A stretch of 64,000 nucleotides of DNA from Marsupella aquatica (GCA_973895155.1 OZ316898.1:18972001-19036000), one strand, 5' to 3'; shown: positions 26,246 through 38,632, numbered from the stretch's first letter. Made by a program: numbers and translations. Notes: generated by a model not told the origin, from the letters alone.

Positions 26246-26704
26246 GTGGGGTAGAAATGTGTGCCTGCCTGTGTCCTTTTGTTCCATACAAGATTTTAGG
26301 AGAGAGATTCATGTTGGACCCCCAAAATGAAAATCCCTTTATAGACCTCAAATCAACGGTCCTAAAATCTCATGGGGCCTCATAGGGTTAACACTTCTCA
26401 ATTCAGGGGTCCATCTGCCGTTTGTGTTGTCAATTTGAAGGTGACATATACTACAGTGAATATCTAAGTGACCTGACTCTTTAGTCAAAATCCATATTAT
26501 TATTTTTCTTAATCCAATAATGTTGTTATTATAAGGAGGCCAAAGTTGCAAGGGCTGTTGGACAGGGTGGAAAAGTTATGAGTCAACCAAAGTCATTTTT
26601 AGAGTCATAATATAGGGGTATTTTTGTCCTATTCAACGACAAAAATCTGAAATTTGTATTGAAGGAGATAGTTTATTATTAACCTATCCCCCAAAATACC
26701 CAAT

Positions 26705-27165
26705 ATTATTAATGCGTCCCCAAATAAAATTAATTACAAACTTGGTCCCCATTTCATATTCAGGTCAGCATTAACTAGTATACAGGCCCCATTGTCATGT
26801 GGCAAGTGACAACTCACCATTGGCTAGCCTTAACCTGCCGCCACCCCGCCCTCCCTGTTGTACTTTCCGGAGTAAAATCCCTGCTCTATTTTCCAGAGTA
26901 AAACTTTGGGCCAAAAGTGTTGGGTTTTTGTGAGGGGAGTGTGGAGCAAAACACAACATATATTTGTCCCTCCCAAACCTGCAAGTGTGCCCTGCAACGG
27001 GGAAGGGGAAGGGGGACGGACGGGGTGGTGGAGGTTAAAACTAGCCAATAGTGAGTTGCCACATGGCATCAGGAACCTGTATACAACTTGATACTAACCC
27101 AAATCCAAAATGGAGGAGGGGATCATAATTAATTTTGTTTTGGGGGGCATGTTAGGAATATCATG
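26705..27165. mobile_element. MITE-like element with long inverted repeats
   Basis: The left arm of about 145 bases (26705-26850) and the right arm (27005-27165) are inverted copies. Shared blocks are AAAATTAATTA, GTATACAGG, CATGTGGCAA, ACTCACYATTGGCTAG and a CCACCCCG-like stretch. The 150-base centre has no coding capacity. I could not fix the outermost ends or a target-site duplication. Weak similarity continues outwards on both sides, so the true element may be longer. Confidence 0.6.
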
Positions 27166-28460
27166 TTAGAGAATGTTAGGATATCCTTCAGCAGATTTCT
27201 CTATCATTATTGTTGGGTTTTCATTCCTAACACTAAATTTTAAATAGGCAAAAAAAGTCCTATTCTAGTATAGTCAGCTGCCACTAATCTTTCCAAAAAT
27301 GGTGGAGATGGCATCTGGAGAAGATATCCCACTGAGCTTGTCAAGTGCACAACTCCCGGTAATCGCACATTAAAAATCAACATAAAAAATCAGCACTCAG
27401 ATACCTGTTGACAACAACACTCCGGGATTGAAACAAAACTGAATTTATCATGGTATGGAGTGACATGACACACACTATAGTGTTATATCAATTACGGGGA
27501 TGCCAAAGGCACTACTGTAGTCTGTTTTTGTCATTGTGTAACACAATCAAGAGAGGAGATCCAACTGAGATTGTCTGATTGAGATTGAATGCTTCTAACA
27601 AGCATTATCTTAGTGGCAAAAATTCAGTAAATCCTACCTCACCAAAATGTTTTGGCTAACTATGGGCAAAACTTTGACTATCTTTCTGTTTTAGATTAGC
27701 AAACTCTGCACCTAACCACATAGACCACCAGCCAAGGACTGACTGTCATCCTTAAATATTAAAAGATCTGCCTGCCAATAACTAATCTAAGAAAATTAAA
27801 TAAGTAATATTAGCATATCCTCCTTCAGACGAGGTGATGTCACCTTGATGTAAAAATAACCTTTAAAATTACCTTGACCCTAAACTAACAGAAGTTTATC
27901 TAAAGGGAGACCGTTCCTTACGTCAACACCTACTTAAGGCTCCCAGCCTTAATCACACCACCAGTGTCTACCAGGTTTGGGGAGGGAAAAATAGGACACT
28001 GTTTTACTGTTTGGAGCACATTCTTTGTTTATTTAAAAATAATTCTGGTGGGTTTATTTTGCTTCCGGGACAGTGGCGCTTTAAGGGATGGGTGCGTCAT
28101 GACTTCCAATACATCCTGCCCGTTTGAGCTTGTGAACTTCAGTTGCTCTTCTAGCACCATGAAGTAGAACCTGCCCTTGAGCCATTGGCTGATGGCATAA
28201 TTCATCCATTTTAAATTCCTCCACGCCCTTTGGTTATTGACCCCAATATCGGTTTTACTGCTCATTCTCAACTCCTCCCACTGTTATTTTCTTGCGCGCC
28301 ACACTATAGTGTAAACATCGTCCAAAGCACTTCCAACATGCCCTGATATATTCAAGTGGACCTATTATTCTGTGCAAGCAATGGTTGAATGGTACTGCAA
28401 TTGGAGAAGATATGCGAGCATTATCCAAGCATCTTAGTCAATAAAGCCTCTGATTTCCGA
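27166..28460. other. Spacer, no gene accepted
   Basis: A minus-strand open frame of 80 codons at 28029-28271 looks protein-like but matches no family I know. The rest is AT-rich and unassigned. Confidence 0.35.
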
Positions 28461-28464
28461 ACAA

Positions 28465-28545
28465 AAAATCTGAGCATCTGACTGAGACTAAGGGATTCGA
28501 ATCGGAGACTTAGGAAGCCCCTCTTAAGGGAGCGCTAACCAATGG
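28465..28545 (-). mobile_element. tRNA-derived SINE-like head
   Basis: On the minus strand TGGTTAGCGCTC (28530-28541) resembles an RNA polymerase III A box and GATTCGAATCC (about 28493-28503) a B box. They are about 30-40 bases apart, as in a tRNA. CCCCTTAAGAGGGG-like sequence between them could form the anticodon arm (TAA in the loop). A T run (28465-28470) follows. The acceptor stem does not close, so a functional tRNA is unlikely; a tRNA-derived SINE or tRNA relic fits better. Confidence 0.45.
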
Positions 28546-28980
28546 CAAAGTGTGTCTAAAAGCACTCAAAGGTGGGGCCCTATCTGGGATAACGCATGTG
28601 GTGGACTCGTTTGTCGTACCTGGTAATATACTCTTTTGGTGCTTCCTATCAGCGTTTTTTGTGGAGAAAATTAGCTACTGTAGACTTCATCCCTTACCAA
28701 CTCTTGGCCACCTGTACCTAAAAGTAGTCAGGTTTTCTGCCTGCCATTGACCTGTTTTCTACCCAGCAAGATACCCACCAAACTTACTAAAATCTAACCA
28801 CCATCTTTAAATCTTTAGAGATCAATGGTCAGAAAATAATTGCAAAATAATTGGAAAAAAGTGGATAAAGAATATTCCTAACATCTTCTCAGTCACACCA
28901 GGTGACATTTGCACTTACTGCTGTAGTGGTAGGCCATGGTTTTGCTATTGAAGGAATATTGGGGAAAAATGCTTATGGCA

Positions 28981-29003
28981 TATATATATATATATATATA
29001 TAT
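28981..29003. repeat. TA microsatellite
   Basis: An uninterrupted run of about eleven TA dinucleotides at the start of the dispersed repeat copy. Confidence 0.9.
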
Positions 29004-29195
29004 CACATTGGCAAAAGACAGTAGCACCATGTGGGGATACATGATCCCAAAAGGCCAAACACCCCCTAAGGGAAGTAAAAGGAAAGATCCCAATGAGACC
29101 AGAGAGGCCCAATAAACCAAGGGGAACCCCACAAAAACAAAAAAATCTACTCAGAAGAAAACAACAAACTAAAGCCCTACTGGGCGGAAAACTGA
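28995..29195. repeat. Dispersed repeat, copy related to 1060-1235
   Basis: It carries the same ordered blocks as 1060-1235, ending in CCCTACTGGGCGGAAAACTG. The two copies are 28 kb apart in the same orientation. Confidence 0.45.
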
Positions 29196-29367
29196 AAAGT
29201 CTCTTAGATCTTCAGAGTAAACCCCATAGGAAGAAGTCTATTGTGATACAAATGATGGGTTTTCCAAGACCTACTTCTTACAATTTTAAGTTTTGAAATG
29301 GTAAACTTTATTCTATCAAGACAAGATTGTGCAATATGATTGACTCTGATATGACGGCCTGGATCTG

Positions 29368-29390
29368 AACCCTAAACCCTAAACCCTAAA
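29368..29390. repeat. Interstitial telomere-like repeat
   Basis: Three consecutive CCCTAAA units, the plant telomere repeat. Too short to be a telomere relic with certainty. Confidence 0.8.
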
Positions 29391-30221
29391 TCTGAACGAG
29401 TCTAGATTTGCTCCTTTTGTATGTTGCAATCTTATTGGTCCATCTTAGAGTGTGATCTGTTGTTCAAGTAAAGATACTCTTGAGATCTAGAGATGGGTTT
29501 GACTTGAATTAAAAGATGAAAGGAAAACCTTATGAGAATTTATCTTCTACCACACCTCCCCAGCTGAATACTCAACCGTAATGTTTTATTATTACGGGAA
29601 ACGTCCAAAGATGCAAGAATAAGTAGAAGATATTCTGTTTTTTTACTGCATGAATCTGCCAATTCGTTCTGTGTTGATTTAATCATGTAGGTAGCTTGTA
29701 GTACTAGGTTTTCGTCGGTCCTTTCTGCACTCTTCACTTTCAATATTTTGTGCTATTACTACTCTCTCATGAGTTAAATATCTTTGAAAGTGGTTTAGAA
29801 ATTTGAAGAATCTAAGAATGTGGTTTAGAAATTTGAAGTCCCACCGACCACTCTTTTTGGCATAATGTGTATCTTGCCACTGATTTTTTATCACAATGTC
29901 ACTGTTTTTGTTTATGGGTAAAAATTATCCTGGGTTAGGTCCTTCACATCTAATGGCTGTGATCGCAGGCAGTCCCACAATCGGACGGCTCCAGTCTCCC
30001 TCAAGGTAACTTTGACCATCCTAGCAGGGCAGAGGCACAAGTTGTGAGTAGAGAAAGGGTGGCCCTGGACAGAGGCCATGCAGAGGAATGGAGTGTGGGA
30101 CCACATGATCCACTCCTCTTAGTACCTAACTCTTAGGCCGAGTTAGAACTAAGGTGCAGCGTAACCAGGGTTAGACTAGTGGAGAGAGGGAATATACCCT
30201 TGTACTCATATCTAGATATCA

Positions 30222-30228
<7 letters not shown>

Positions 30229-30262
<34 letters not shown>
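30229..30262. repeat. GA microsatellite
   Basis: An uninterrupted run of about 17 GA dinucleotides. Confidence 0.95.
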
Positions 30263-30264
<2 letters not shown>

Positions 30265-31479
30265 AGCAAGGCTATGACGTATGCATTAGAATTGTTCATA
30301 ATTATTGAATCTTTGTTGGGCTGTGGATGTAGCCAAGAAGGGATGAACCATGTATCTATGTGTCATTATCAATTTTAAGTTGCTCCCTAGTTCTATGTGA
30401 TGTTGTGATGTGGGTTATTTTCTCAACACTCTTGGGCAACTGATCCAAGGGTGGTCAAAGTCACCTTGAAGGAGACCTGGGCCATTTGATCACAAATTTG
30501 GGTGCAATGATGCCAATTAATAGATCTGGCATTTAGAGTAATGGACCATGCAATATTAAGTGAATGTATTCTAATAGAGCTCTTTGTATTAGCATGGTTT
30601 TGAGAAGTCAGGTTGGATTGTCCATCTCTGAAACAATCCACCGATTCTGACTATAGGACTATAATTGGGGGCTTTGGCTTTTCAGCTTTCATGGTTGAGC
30701 AATGGACCCTTCATAGACAACATGCACATTTGGGAAAAAAAAAATACAAAAAAAAAAAACAGAAAACAAAAAGCTACCTTGGACTTGTCTGTAACAACAA
30801 AGGTGCTATCTTAGGTCTCTTTAGTCTAAATCAAAGATGTGGTTTTCAAATGTAGTAGGAACAAACCAACACCAATGTGTTGCATCCTATCATGACTGTG
30901 AGGTACTCACAAAATCATGCTATGTCCCTTTATTTAAAGAGTTCAGAATGCATATTAGTGTGGCCCACACGATATAGAAGGTGCGGATTTAAACTGTAGT
31001 AGGAGTTGCATGTTAAAATGTTAACTAGTATCAGGTGTGTAACACACGAAAGCTTGAAGGAAATCTCACTTTGGGTTACATTGATGAAAGAGACAAAAGG
31101 TGTGATGAACCTTTTTACTGTCACTATGTTCAAGACAATGTCCTCCAGGAAAAAATCGCCACTGCTTTTTCAGATTAATCTCATCTTTTTTCACTCAATG
31201 TCTTCATGTATATAAAGTTCTAAAGTATAGAGTTATTTTCATTTCAGATGCTTTGGAATGTTCTGAATTATAATGTTTAGCAATCTCTAGTATATGTGTA
31301 TTAGACAGGGTGTATTCCAGGTAACCCATCAAACCAATTGTTCACCTAATTATTTTCTAGGTTATATGATGTGACCCCCACACTTCTTGTGTGCAACCAA
31401 AATAAACATATTAAACTCAACCAAGGCAAATAAGAAAGGACACTCATCTGTTAATTTTGATGTTTATGTTCACCACAGA
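30263..31479. other. Spacer, nothing recognised
   Basis: AT-rich sequence with A runs at about 30737-30765. No gene seen. Confidence 0.35.
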
Positions 31480-31930
31480 TGCCATGGAATAACCCTCACA
31501 TCCAAACATAATGCCTCTATTACATATGCTTTCCAGCCTTTGCCACATATGCTATAGAATAACCTCACACACAAGCATAATGCCTGTATCACATATGCTT
31601 TGCGCCTTCACCACATATGCTATGGAATAACCCTCACATCTAAACATTATGCCTTGCCACATATGCTATGGAATAACCCTCACATCATTATGCCTTGCCA
31701 CATATGCTATGGAATAACCCTCACATCTAAACATTATGCCTTTATCACTCACATATGCATTGCACCTGATCCCATATGCTCTGTAGGCAAACCTAAGTTT
31801 GTAGCCCCTTGTTGAACCACACACCCAAACATTATGCCTTGCTACATATACTATATCAGTCCCGGCAACCAAAAACATTATTACAATAACCATGACACCC
31901 TCTGTTTCCTTGGGGTGACCTGATATTTGT
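31480..31930. repeat. Satellite-like tandem, copy in plus orientation
   Basis: At least five imperfect units built on CACATATGCTATGGAATAAC followed by CCTCACATCTAAACATTATG and CCTTGC. Unit spacing varies (about 37 to 66 bases). At its end CATGACACCCTCTGTTTCCT and TGGGGTGACCT match, inverted, the repeat at 49560-49735. Confidence 0.8.
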
Positions 31931-32512
31931 CTTTGGACAGAATGAAGGGAGTAACAATTGTTCTCCACAGCCCGCTAGATATGCGTGTAACCCAAGGATT
32001 TGTTAACCCACTGATAAATCTATGCGTGTAACCCAAGGAAGTTCTGGTATGACAGTACAGGGTTCCTGATCACGTGAGGTTTCCCCCACATAAAGTATGA
32101 AAAGCTTGGACCCAAGCACAGAGCATTATTCTGGTGAGATCCTGTATGATTGAACTTTCGAAAGACAACTCAAATTCACGAGGATTGGTTGATCTTGACT
32201 GAACATATCAAACAAGAATAGATGATCACTATTTGAATCGTACTCATATTGACTGCAGATCCATATTGGAACAAAATTTTAACACTGAAGAACCCATCAA
32301 TGCTGAAAGAGCAGGTTGCTAAGCAGAATTAAACCGGGTAGAGAATCAACTGCTGCATTTGGTTGATTTGTGCACACGCGTGAAGGCCATCCAAATCAAA
32401 GACCAACTGCGGAGCCTGCTCGTAAGCCTAAGTGGGATGCCGAGCCTGAACTACATTAACAGCTCATCACAGGTTGACACAGTTGAGCAGGCTGCTAAAG
32501 CCAGAAACAAAA

Positions 32513-35500
32513 TTACTGCTGCTGTAATTCGAAAAGTGCTTGCTGAACATTTCGTGAAATGCGGTCATGAATAAGCTCCTGAATACATCCATGAGAGAAA
32601 TGGCATGTGAGTACTAATTTTTTTACCTGCTTGCAGATAGATGATCGTTACGCCCCATACTTCAACAGTTTCTGTGTACAGTATCAGATATCTGTGTCAC
32701 TCACCTTTCTGCTAGGGAGTTTGATCCGACTCCCCGTGATAGTCTCAAACAGCAGAATGTATCTGCATACCAACAAAGCTTAGGTTTCAGGTGATGAGCA
32801 AATGATATTCTGAACTTTATTGAGAAAGCTAAGATACGAGAGGCTCACACTTTTCGTACTGTTGGAGGACATGAGTACTTAGTTATGAGATTTGCACAAC
32901 GCTAACGGTAGGACATGGAAACACAACCAACTGCACACCTCCATGAAAGCTCCGAGACAAGCTCCACTGGGGCATCCGGTAGAACCTGCCAAAATAGTAC
33001 CACATTATGGCATTCAGTTTCTCTAAAAAGGTCAATGCCACTGTCAAAAGCGTAATTTGGATGGGCATGACTCATACCTCATCTGCATAAGGATTGCAAT
33101 TGCTCTTGAACCAAAGCCGCAAGAACTCCTGCACAGAAGCAGCAATTATTGTGGGTCACTTTTCAGAACACTCAGGGTCGGTAGAGGCACATCCGCAAAA
33201 AACAGTTCCCTAATGAAGACCATTTCGATTTAACTAGAGTGTAATACAAACCTTATCTACGTTTTCAGGTTCCAATCCTGCTTTCTGCCGATCTTCATAT
33301 GATGCAGCAATCCAGTACCGGCTGGAATCAGGAGTGTGTACCTGCAAAGCAATTAAATAACCTGGAAATTGAGTTGACTCCTTACATTTTAAAAGCCCAA
33401 CAAACAGCAGGCAGGCCAATTGGGTTAAACAAACCTGGACAAGTAAATTTGAAATAAACGTCTGAGAGTATCAGTGTACATCGTCGAAATGAACTACAGA
33501 GAAAACTAACTCCTACAAGAACGTGATCTTATCTGTCGACTATGTCTACCCAAGCCTCCTCAAACATACTTTAAGACTTTGTTTAAACATGTTTTACCCA
33601 AGCCTCCCTCAAACACACTAGAAAGAGGGCACAGCACTATAGCTCGTCCAGAATTTCTTGGCACACTCTTTCAGACCACTCCCAACATTGAACGCTGTTC
33701 TTGTGCCAAACTTCCTACTTTTTGTCCACATTCCCATTTGCAGCATGTAAAGTTTCAATTTTTTTCACAATTACTAAGGAGTTAGTTCCATATCTAGTTC
33801 ATGTCTTGCATATTTTGAGAGAACAGGATTGATAGTCTTCTCTTATTCCTAAAAGCCCTGAAAATGCCTAGAAACAATGACAACACTTTTGAGCATACCT
33901 CGTCCACCAAGACGATTGAACCATCAGCTGTTTTTCCAAACTCATATTTAGTGTCTACTAAAAGAAGACCGTGTTTTTTCACCTCTTCCTGCCCTTTTCA
34001 CAAGAAAGTCCAGAAATTAGGACGAATATACCTTTCTTATCCAAAGCTATTCATGGTAAAACGAGGCGGTGACCTACAAACCGTGGGATCTCTGGAAAGA
34101 ATGTGGGCTTGCACAAGACGCGTAGACTGGGGGTGTTTGCAACTTCAATGACGTTTGCATACATACACAACGGCCGAATTCAGAGTCATCATCAACGGGC
34201 TGTACATCCACCGAAAATTTCCACTCATTCATGCACTCTCGAAATCTAAGCTGGTGTAAGCGCTTTCACCCTAGAAATACCAGGCGTGAACAACCAGACA
34301 TTGGAGACGCTTATGCTACCTGTCCAAATGAAAAAAGTGCAAGGGCCCTGCTTGCAACTTCTTCAAAATCTTCCTTAGACATCAGTCCTTGCTCCACAAT
34401 CTACACCAATGTAGTGTAATCATTTCAGTAAAGGATATGACGAATACTGAAGATGTGAGTAAGAACTTGAAAACATGAGAACAAAACAGCATCTCTGCGA
34501 GTAATCCCAACACACTGAGAAGTGGCTTATATAAAAACCTAATCTTCAACTTCAAGGTTAACAAACTTCAAAAGTTAATAAACTTCAGACACCACACCTC
34601 TTGCCCAGAAATAGGAACATCGTGATCTGCAGCTTTGGTGGTAGGAGTGATAATGTTCTCATCTAAACGCTGATTCTTCACGAAGCCTGTATACAGGCTG
34701 AAGTTATCACCGAAGCATTTGTTCAAAATGAACCCCAACATTTGTAAAAGAACAGACAGGCGAAGAACCATCAGTTTAAGACTGTTTCCCAGTCCAGATT
34801 GTGGATAAAAGCTGTCGTTGGCAGTTCTCTGTCGCAGGCCATATTTCCACCTATATATCAAAGAATGCGTACAGTAAAGCACCTTGAAGTTCGTGTTTAA
34901 AGACCCTTGCCTATTAGTGCGTGATGACTGAAAGATGAGGTAGGGAAGTTTACCGTCAGGAAGTACATTGCCACAATAATTCCGCACCCCTCTGTCATAG
35001 ACTGTCCAAAGCGACGTGCTCGTACTACCTGTCACAAAACCCCTCACTGCCCTGCAATCCTCTCAGTAACCGGCTCCGTAGGCACTCCTCACGAAGAACT
35101 GTGAGTGAAGGCTATTATAGCCACTTGGGCATTGGTTGAGATGTCTATAACCCATGTAAAGAATGAGACAGCCTTAGATCTCATGTCACTAGTTTCGACG
35201 AAGAACACTCACCTACAAACTCCACAGGGAACACGGAACACTTGCGGGCAATTGTAACATTGGGGTCAGGTATGGCCGCAACAGCATTTGCCGTAATATG
35301 CCTTGTCCTATCAAACCACCAACCGCTGGTCTCGTTCAAGACCTGCACCAAGACACGTGGTCTCAGACTCACAGTCAGAAGCTTCATGGTAGACATTTCT
35401 AGTTTCTGTCTAGCGAGTACAGTACCCGCTCTCTAGGACTCTCGGTAGTCATTCGTTCGTTGTCAACCCAACTGTGTACCCATGGATATTAAACTAAGTT

Positions 35501-36512
35501 ATCCTACCTTAATGTTCGTAATTCTGCAGGCGACCCAACAAAGTATCCCAGCAATAGTAATTTTAATTAAAAGGCATCTTAAAGATTGTAAAGACTACTA
35601 ATCCCCATGAAACTCCCCTCTCTTGGATAGACATGGATGTCAATTTGCTGCAGAGACTTAAAGCAAGACCCTAACAATAAAGGAGCCACGAGTCGTCCCA
35701 GTGTCTCACAATTTTAAGGCCCACATGCCAGCGCTAGTTACCTGTCCTTTGAAAGGCACAGAGGCCAGCACTCTGTCGAACGCACTCTGTCGATCAGTTG
35801 TAACGAGGACCACATGTTCACCAGCGTCGTACATGTCCCTAACCTGCACATTGCAATCGTTCAAAATAATTGAGGGGCCTCGCAGTTCCACATTGTCCCC
35901 GCTTGTTATTAGTGCATCTCCCTTTTGAATACCTTGGTCTGCTTGTTCTACTATCTCTCATCAACATCATAAACCCTAAACCCTATCACACAACGAAAAA
36001 AGTCCAGGAAACCGTTCAGGAAAGCAGAAAATCATCAACGAAGGTTAGCGGTGGTGCACAATTTGAACATCATATCGCCCTTCATTGAACTAAAAGCAAA
36101 GTGAAAAATTCTACACGTTGTCAAAATTTCAGAAGGAAGGAGTGCTCACTTTGCCCCGCATTCTGGGTCCAAGGCCCTTCAAAGTCTCGTCTAGATGAGT
36201 TTCAGTGAGGCAGTTGGCAAGCGACAGTGCAATTGCATCAGAAACCTCCCCACGTCGGGACTCGAGCTGCACTTGTGGGAGGGCAGCAGACGCTCTCACT
36301 GCCCAATTCATCTTTCTTCGCAAAGGATGAGTGACAGACAAAACCAGCCCCCTTCGAAGAAAATTTCCACCACCTCCTGTATCCTTGTCCAACAATCCTC
36401 CTTTGGCCTTCGATACAATTCTGTTGGTTGATTCTGTTACCACCTCACCGGAATTAGCGGCCCCTCCCACGAGACAATTCTTCCACAATTCTGTAGCAGT
36501 AACAGCAGCCAT
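32513..36512 (-). CDS. PUR7: Phosphoribosylaminoimidazole-succinocarboxamide (SAICAR) synthetase, plastid type
   Basis: Twelve exons join with GT-AG introns and a continuous frame: 36150-36512, 35742-35843, 35213-35342, 34954-35046, 34598-34686, 34320-34400, 33899-33988, 33252-33341, 33078-33128, 32939-32985, 32705-32762 and 32513-32578 (419 residues; Arabidopsis PUR7 is of similar length). The enzyme joins aspartate to CAIR with ATP to give SAICAR in purine synthesis. Both family signatures are present: FPVEFVVRGFVTGS in exons 3-4 and LLVDTKYEFG in exon 7. Also seen are TTDRQSAFDR (exon 2), TPTTKAADHDVPI (exon 5), HTPDSSRYW (exon 8) and a C-terminal HDRISRN. The first 90 or so residues are Ser/Thr/Ala/Arg-rich and look like a plastid transit peptide. 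The gene is complete and I see no disruption. It is divergent from the gene at 38801. Confidence 0.96.
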
Positions 36513-36644
36513 AGCTGGAGTTGCTCAAGTCCTTCTTCGCCTAAGAGAACGTCTCATGAATACTCAGGAAGAGGTATGCTGAGCTCAATGGCCTCTGTCT
36601 ATTGTTGTTGAAGACTAGACTAATACAACTGATCGATTGAATCA

Positions 36645-38215
36645 ATCTGTGGGTGTCGGAGGAGTGCTGTGATTCAAACACACCCTTCCAACGCTGGGAA
36701 AACTGTATCTCCAGCCTCCAGAGCTTCAGCCGTTTCTGTCTGGGAGTATATGGCTCGAATCTTGTGGGTTTGCTCGATCGTCGTGCTTCCAAAGCTGATG
36801 CGATTGCGTTCATGAAATCGACTGCGTTCGAGAAATCTTCAAGTGTTCCAGAGCACCAAAAGGGGTTTCACAGTAGGATAGAGAACTCTTCAGCGTGACG
36901 GATAAGATATCGAGAGCACATACAAAAAAGTTCATCGCCAGGAAAGATAGAGAGCCATTGGATTAGTTTGGCTGTTTTTCTTGACCATTGATGGAGTAAA
37001 TGGACACCCGTGGCACATATGTGCTTCCCCACACTGCCCCATAAATGCCCGGCCTTCCTATGGACTGGTACTCTTTGCGGCCAGTGCAAAGCATGGGCAT
37101 AGGGCTTGTGGTTACATAATAACTCTAGACCTAAGAATAAATGCCGAATAACAGAAGGTGAAATAGTAGTATTGAAACTAAAATGAATGAAAGATATGTG
37201 ATTTGACATAAAGGAGTGGCAATAGACCTATCCCTAAGGTCATTAAATTTCTTGTGCAATTTTAGCAAAAAATTCAGAATAAAACATTAATATCCCCAAC
37301 CTGGTGCCTCTTTCCTTAGTAAAGTTGCATGAAAGGAAACACTTTGAACATGAAAAGAAAACTTTATGATAACTTTTTGGGCCACCAAATGAATACTTCA
37401 AAGTTTTTCAATTTTCTTCACATACCATATATGCATCCCTAGAGCACATTCCTGTCTGACTTGCTAACTTAGTTAAAACATTGGATGTGGCCCATTAGCT
37501 CTTGTCACATTGGAAAATGTGGAATAAGTTAGTTAAAATATTGGATGTGGCCCATTAGCTCTTGTCACATTGGAAAATGTGGACACTAGTCATTGAGTTA
37601 GCACTCATGTAGTATTTGACATTTTCCCCATTATCTTCTTCCTTTTTATGGATTTCACTTGTTTTTCTTTTCCTGGTTTGGTGTTAGTCCTCTTTGAATC
37701 TCTTTTTCTTTACTTTCATTGTATTTTGATTTTGCCTGATTTATAAATTTTGCTGCAAGTTAGATTTCATATATGAACCTGTCAGAATTTAGGGATAGGT
37801 CGAATGTAGTAAATCTGAATATCAGAAAACGCTGTGCTGTGGAGAACTCTGCCCCCGAACGCTTCTCTCCATGAAACCCGCCCCTACAAAGATCTTGGGG
37901 TGGCAGGCAAAATTCGTAAATACGAATCTCCCGCCATCTGTAGTGCTCTCGATATCTTATCCGTCACGCTGAAGAGTTCTCTATACTACCGTGAAATCCC
38001 TTTTGGTGCTCCGGAACACCTGAAGATTTCTCGAACGCAGTCGATTTCATGAACGCCATCGCATCAGCTTTGGAAGCACGACGATCGAGCAAACCCACAA
38101 GATTCGAGCCATTTTTCTCCCACACAGAAACGGCTGAAGCTCTGGAGGCTGGAGATACGGTTTTCCCAGCGTCGGAAGGAGTGTTTGAATCACAGCACTC
38201 CTCCGGGACACCCAC
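36645..38215. repeat. 273-bp inverted duplication between two divergent genes
   Basis: 36645-36919 (read on minus) and 37943-38215 (read on plus) are inverted copies, about 94% identical by eye count. Both start GTGCTCTCGATATCTTATCC, run through CGAACGCAGTCGATTTCATG and AGCACGACGATCGAGCAAAC, and end near AATCACAGCACTCCTCCG. A frame starting MNAIASALEARRSSKPTRFE is open in both arms but drifts later. Each arm points toward its nearest gene: the left arm ends about 130 bases upstream of the PUR7 ATG and the right arm about 590 bases upstream of the 38801 ATG. The 1-kb spacer is AT-rich. Confidence 0.9.
37464..37583. repeat. 60-bp tandem duplication
   Basis: Two nearly identical 60-base units containing TTAGTTAAAAYATTGGATGT, GGCCCATTAGCTCTTGTCAC and ATTGGAAAATGTGG. 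It lies in the spacer between the two inverted arms. Confidence 0.9.
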
Positions 38216-38468
38216 AGAATGCTCTCTCTTTCAATGGAAACGCTCGTTTGATTGGTCAAATCTTTCGCATCTACAGCAGGTTTGAATAATTTTGTTAGCT
38301 CTGTTCATTTAACACTCTGTCTCGTTTGTTCGAGTCGTTCGTAACTAGGTCGAAGCATTTTCTCAAGCTCCAGCAAAGAAGGCTGAGCTATACACGCTAT
38401 GTTTCGTTTTCGTTCGCTTTTATATTTCGTTTGGGCATTTAGTCAAAGCTCAGCACAGAAATCTTAGC

Positions 38469-38632
38469 TTTACCAGCGCTGTCTGTGCACGGTGTTTTCG
38501 AGGATTTACTAATCTTTGAATTTGACGAACTAGAAATTCTGCAATGTTGCTTTACCAACGCTGTCTGTGCACGGTGTTTTCGAGGTTTCACTAATCTTTG
38601 AATTCGACGAACTAAAAATTCTGCAATGTTGG
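38469..38632. repeat. 82-bp tandem duplication upstream of the FLIP-like gene
   Basis: Two units of 82 bases share GCTGTCTGTGCACGGTGTTT, TCGAGG, ACTAATCTTTGAATT and CGACGAACTARAAATTCTGC. It lies 170 to 330 bases upstream of the ATG at 38801, within the likely promoter or leader. Confidence 0.9.

Noticed and set aside
28029-28271. 80-codon minus-strand frame with protein-like composition
   Set aside because: Possibly a remnant of a transposon protein, but I could not match it to any known domain and found no flanking exons.
29368-29390. Telomere-like CCCTAAA repeats as a sign of a chromosome end
   Set aside because: Only three units inside ordinary sequence; such words are common in plant introns and promoters (also at about 35970 and 62234).
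31480-31930. Possible CRISPR-like array
   Set aside because: Units are imperfect, spacing is variable and the genome is a plant; it is a satellite-type repeat.
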